A stretch of 6,667 bases of DNA. Source: DASUMF01 sp040510575. GTDB lineage: Bacteria > Actinomycetota > Acidimicrobiia > IMCC26256 > DASPTH01. Below the pieces are notes generated by a model. That model ran no database searches. It had not been told where the DNA came from and saw only the letters and a list, made by a program, of their open reading frames with translations. The DNA lies in contig JBEVIU010000063.1 in assembly GCA_040510575.1 (NCBI GenBank), positions 1 to 6,667 of the forward strand, given 5' to 3'. How positions within the stretch are numbered: position 1 is the stretch's first letter; each line of letters begins with the position of its first letter. Made by a program: the position numbers and the translations under genes. Positions 5,932 to 6,667 of this stretch are shown piece after piece.

Positions 5932-6667
5932 ATGGAACGCACGGACCACGAACCGGACGCCACTGCGATCGATGCGAAGGTCGACGAGCTGCTCGCGGCG
6001 TTCCCGCCGGCGTCCACCGACCCGCTCGTGTTCCTCCAGGCGCAGTACGACGCCGGGCTCGCCTGGGTCGACCACCCCGTCGGCTACGGCGGGTCCGGCG
6101 CCTCGATCGCACTCCAGGCGCACGTCGACGATCGCCTCACCGACGCCAAGGCACCCCCGAACGGCCGCCAGACGAACCCGATCGGAGCGGGTCAGTGCGC
6201 GGCGACCGTCCTCATGTACGGCAGCGAGGAGCAGAAGCAGAAGTACCTCCCCGCGTTGTTCACCGGCACCGCCGAGTGGTGCCAGCTCTTCAGTGAGCCG
6301 GGGAGCGGCTCCGACCTCTCGTCGCTCGCGACCCGGGCGGTCCGCGACGGCGACGAGTGGATCGTGAACGGGCAGAAGGTGTGGACGAGCGGCGCGCAGA
6401 GCGCGCGCTACGCGCTCCTCCTGGCCCGCAGCGATCCCGACGCGGAGAAGCACGCGGGGCTCACCGCGTTCGCCATCGACATGCACTCGCCGGGCGTCGA
6501 GGTCCGGCCGTTGCGCCAGATCAACGGTGGCTCGCACTTCAACGAGGTGTTCATCAGCGACGTGAGGATCCCCGACGCCGAGCGACTCGGCGACGTCGGT
6601 GCCGGGTGGAGGGTCGCGAACTCCACGCTCGCCCAGGAGCGCTACAACATGCCACGCCTCCCCAACC
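5932..6667 (+). CDS. Acyl-CoA dehydrogenase, FadE type, 3' end cut off by the window
   Basis: FAD-dependent enzyme for alpha,beta-dehydrogenation of an acyl-CoA; 245 residues are present of an expected 380-400, with no stop before the edge. The N-terminal helical domain includes VDHPVGYGGSGAS (47-59) and YGSEEQKQKYLPALFTG (96-112). WCQLFSEPGSGSDLSSL (116-132) is the flavin/substrate motif, and DEWIVNGQKVWTSGAQSARY (141-160), GLTAFAIDM (176-184) with PGVEVRPLRQING, and FNEVFISDVRIPD (203-215) are the beta domain. GAGWRVANSTLAQER (223-237) opens the C-terminal domain; the catalytic Glu would be beyond the window. It differs clearly from the minus-strand dehydrogenase, so the two are not a recent duplication. 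The N-terminus is a little short for the family. An in-frame GTG at 5896 would add 12 residues, but ATG 5932 fits the nearby -10-like TACGTT. Substrate unknown; this subfamily is common in actinobacterial lipid and sterol degradation. Confidence 0.9.
   Translation, partial: MERTDHEPDATAIDAKVDELLAAFPPASTDPLVFLQAQYDAGLAWVDHPVGYGGSGASIALQAHVDDRLTDAKAPPNGRQTNPIGAGQCAATVLMYGSEEQKQKYLPALFTGTAEWCQLFSEPGSGSDLSSLATRAVRDGDEWIVNGQKVWTSGAQSARYALLLARSDPDAEKHAGLTAFAIDMHSPGVEVRPLRQINGGSHFNEVFISDVRIPDAERLGDVGAGWRVANSTLAQERYNMPRLPN

Noticed and set aside
5326..6537. 403-codon minus-strand open frame opposite the ferredoxin and the right-hand dehydrogenase
   Set aside because: The opposite strand encodes a complete Rieske motif and a well-matched FadE-type protein; this frame is a shadow with no family motif.
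1..6667. CRISPR arrays, insertion sequences, tRNA or rRNA genes, toxin-antitoxin or defence modules
   Set aside because: No repeat-spacer pattern, transposase motif, terminal inverted repeats or clover-leaf sequence was found; all long stretches are explained by metabolic and transport genes.

Overview
The window is a GC-rich, densely coded stretch of bacterial chromosome, most likely from an actinobacterium. The case rests on strong G/C bias at third codon positions, GTG starts, 4-base start/stop overlaps, FadE-type acyl-CoA dehydrogenases and a Thr/Ala-rich tail on a secreted protein. An Acidimicrobiia-like lineage is my best guess, but this is inference without any marker gene.

Left part (1-3886, + strand): a branched-chain amino acid-type (HAAT/Liv) ABC importer. 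It runs as the 3' part of a LivM-type permease, a LivG-type ATPase, a LivF-type ATPase and, after a 69-bp gap with its own strong ribosome site, a periplasmic-binding-protein type I substrate-binding protein. The first three genes are joined by ATGA and GTGA overlaps, so they are translationally coupled. The second permease (LivH type) is not visible and should lie upstream or be fused to the truncated gene. The true ligand cannot be read from sequence; this family also carries amides, urea, aromatic acids and other small carboxylates.

Middle (3887-4048): a convergent intergenic region with a short tandem repeat and a strong GC hairpin that probably ends transcription from both sides.

Right part (4049-6667): a minus-strand acyl-CoA dehydrogenase of the ACAD10/11-like type with a C-terminal extension. 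Across a 104-bp divergent promoter region it faces a plus-strand small Rieske [2Fe-2S] ferredoxin. A second acyl-CoA dehydrogenase (FadE type) follows and runs off the right edge. The two dehydrogenases suggest CoA-thioester degradation (fatty acid, branched-chain or ring-derived acids), and the importer might feed it, but the convergent arrangement does not prove a link.

I see no mobile element, RNA gene, CRISPR array or clearly new system. The most interesting points are an importer ATPase pair whose degenerate motifs all fall in one of the two ATP sites, a binding protein with a twin-arginine-like signal and no lipobox, Asp in place of the usual catalytic Glu in the first dehydrogenase, and a possible leaderless start for the last gene.
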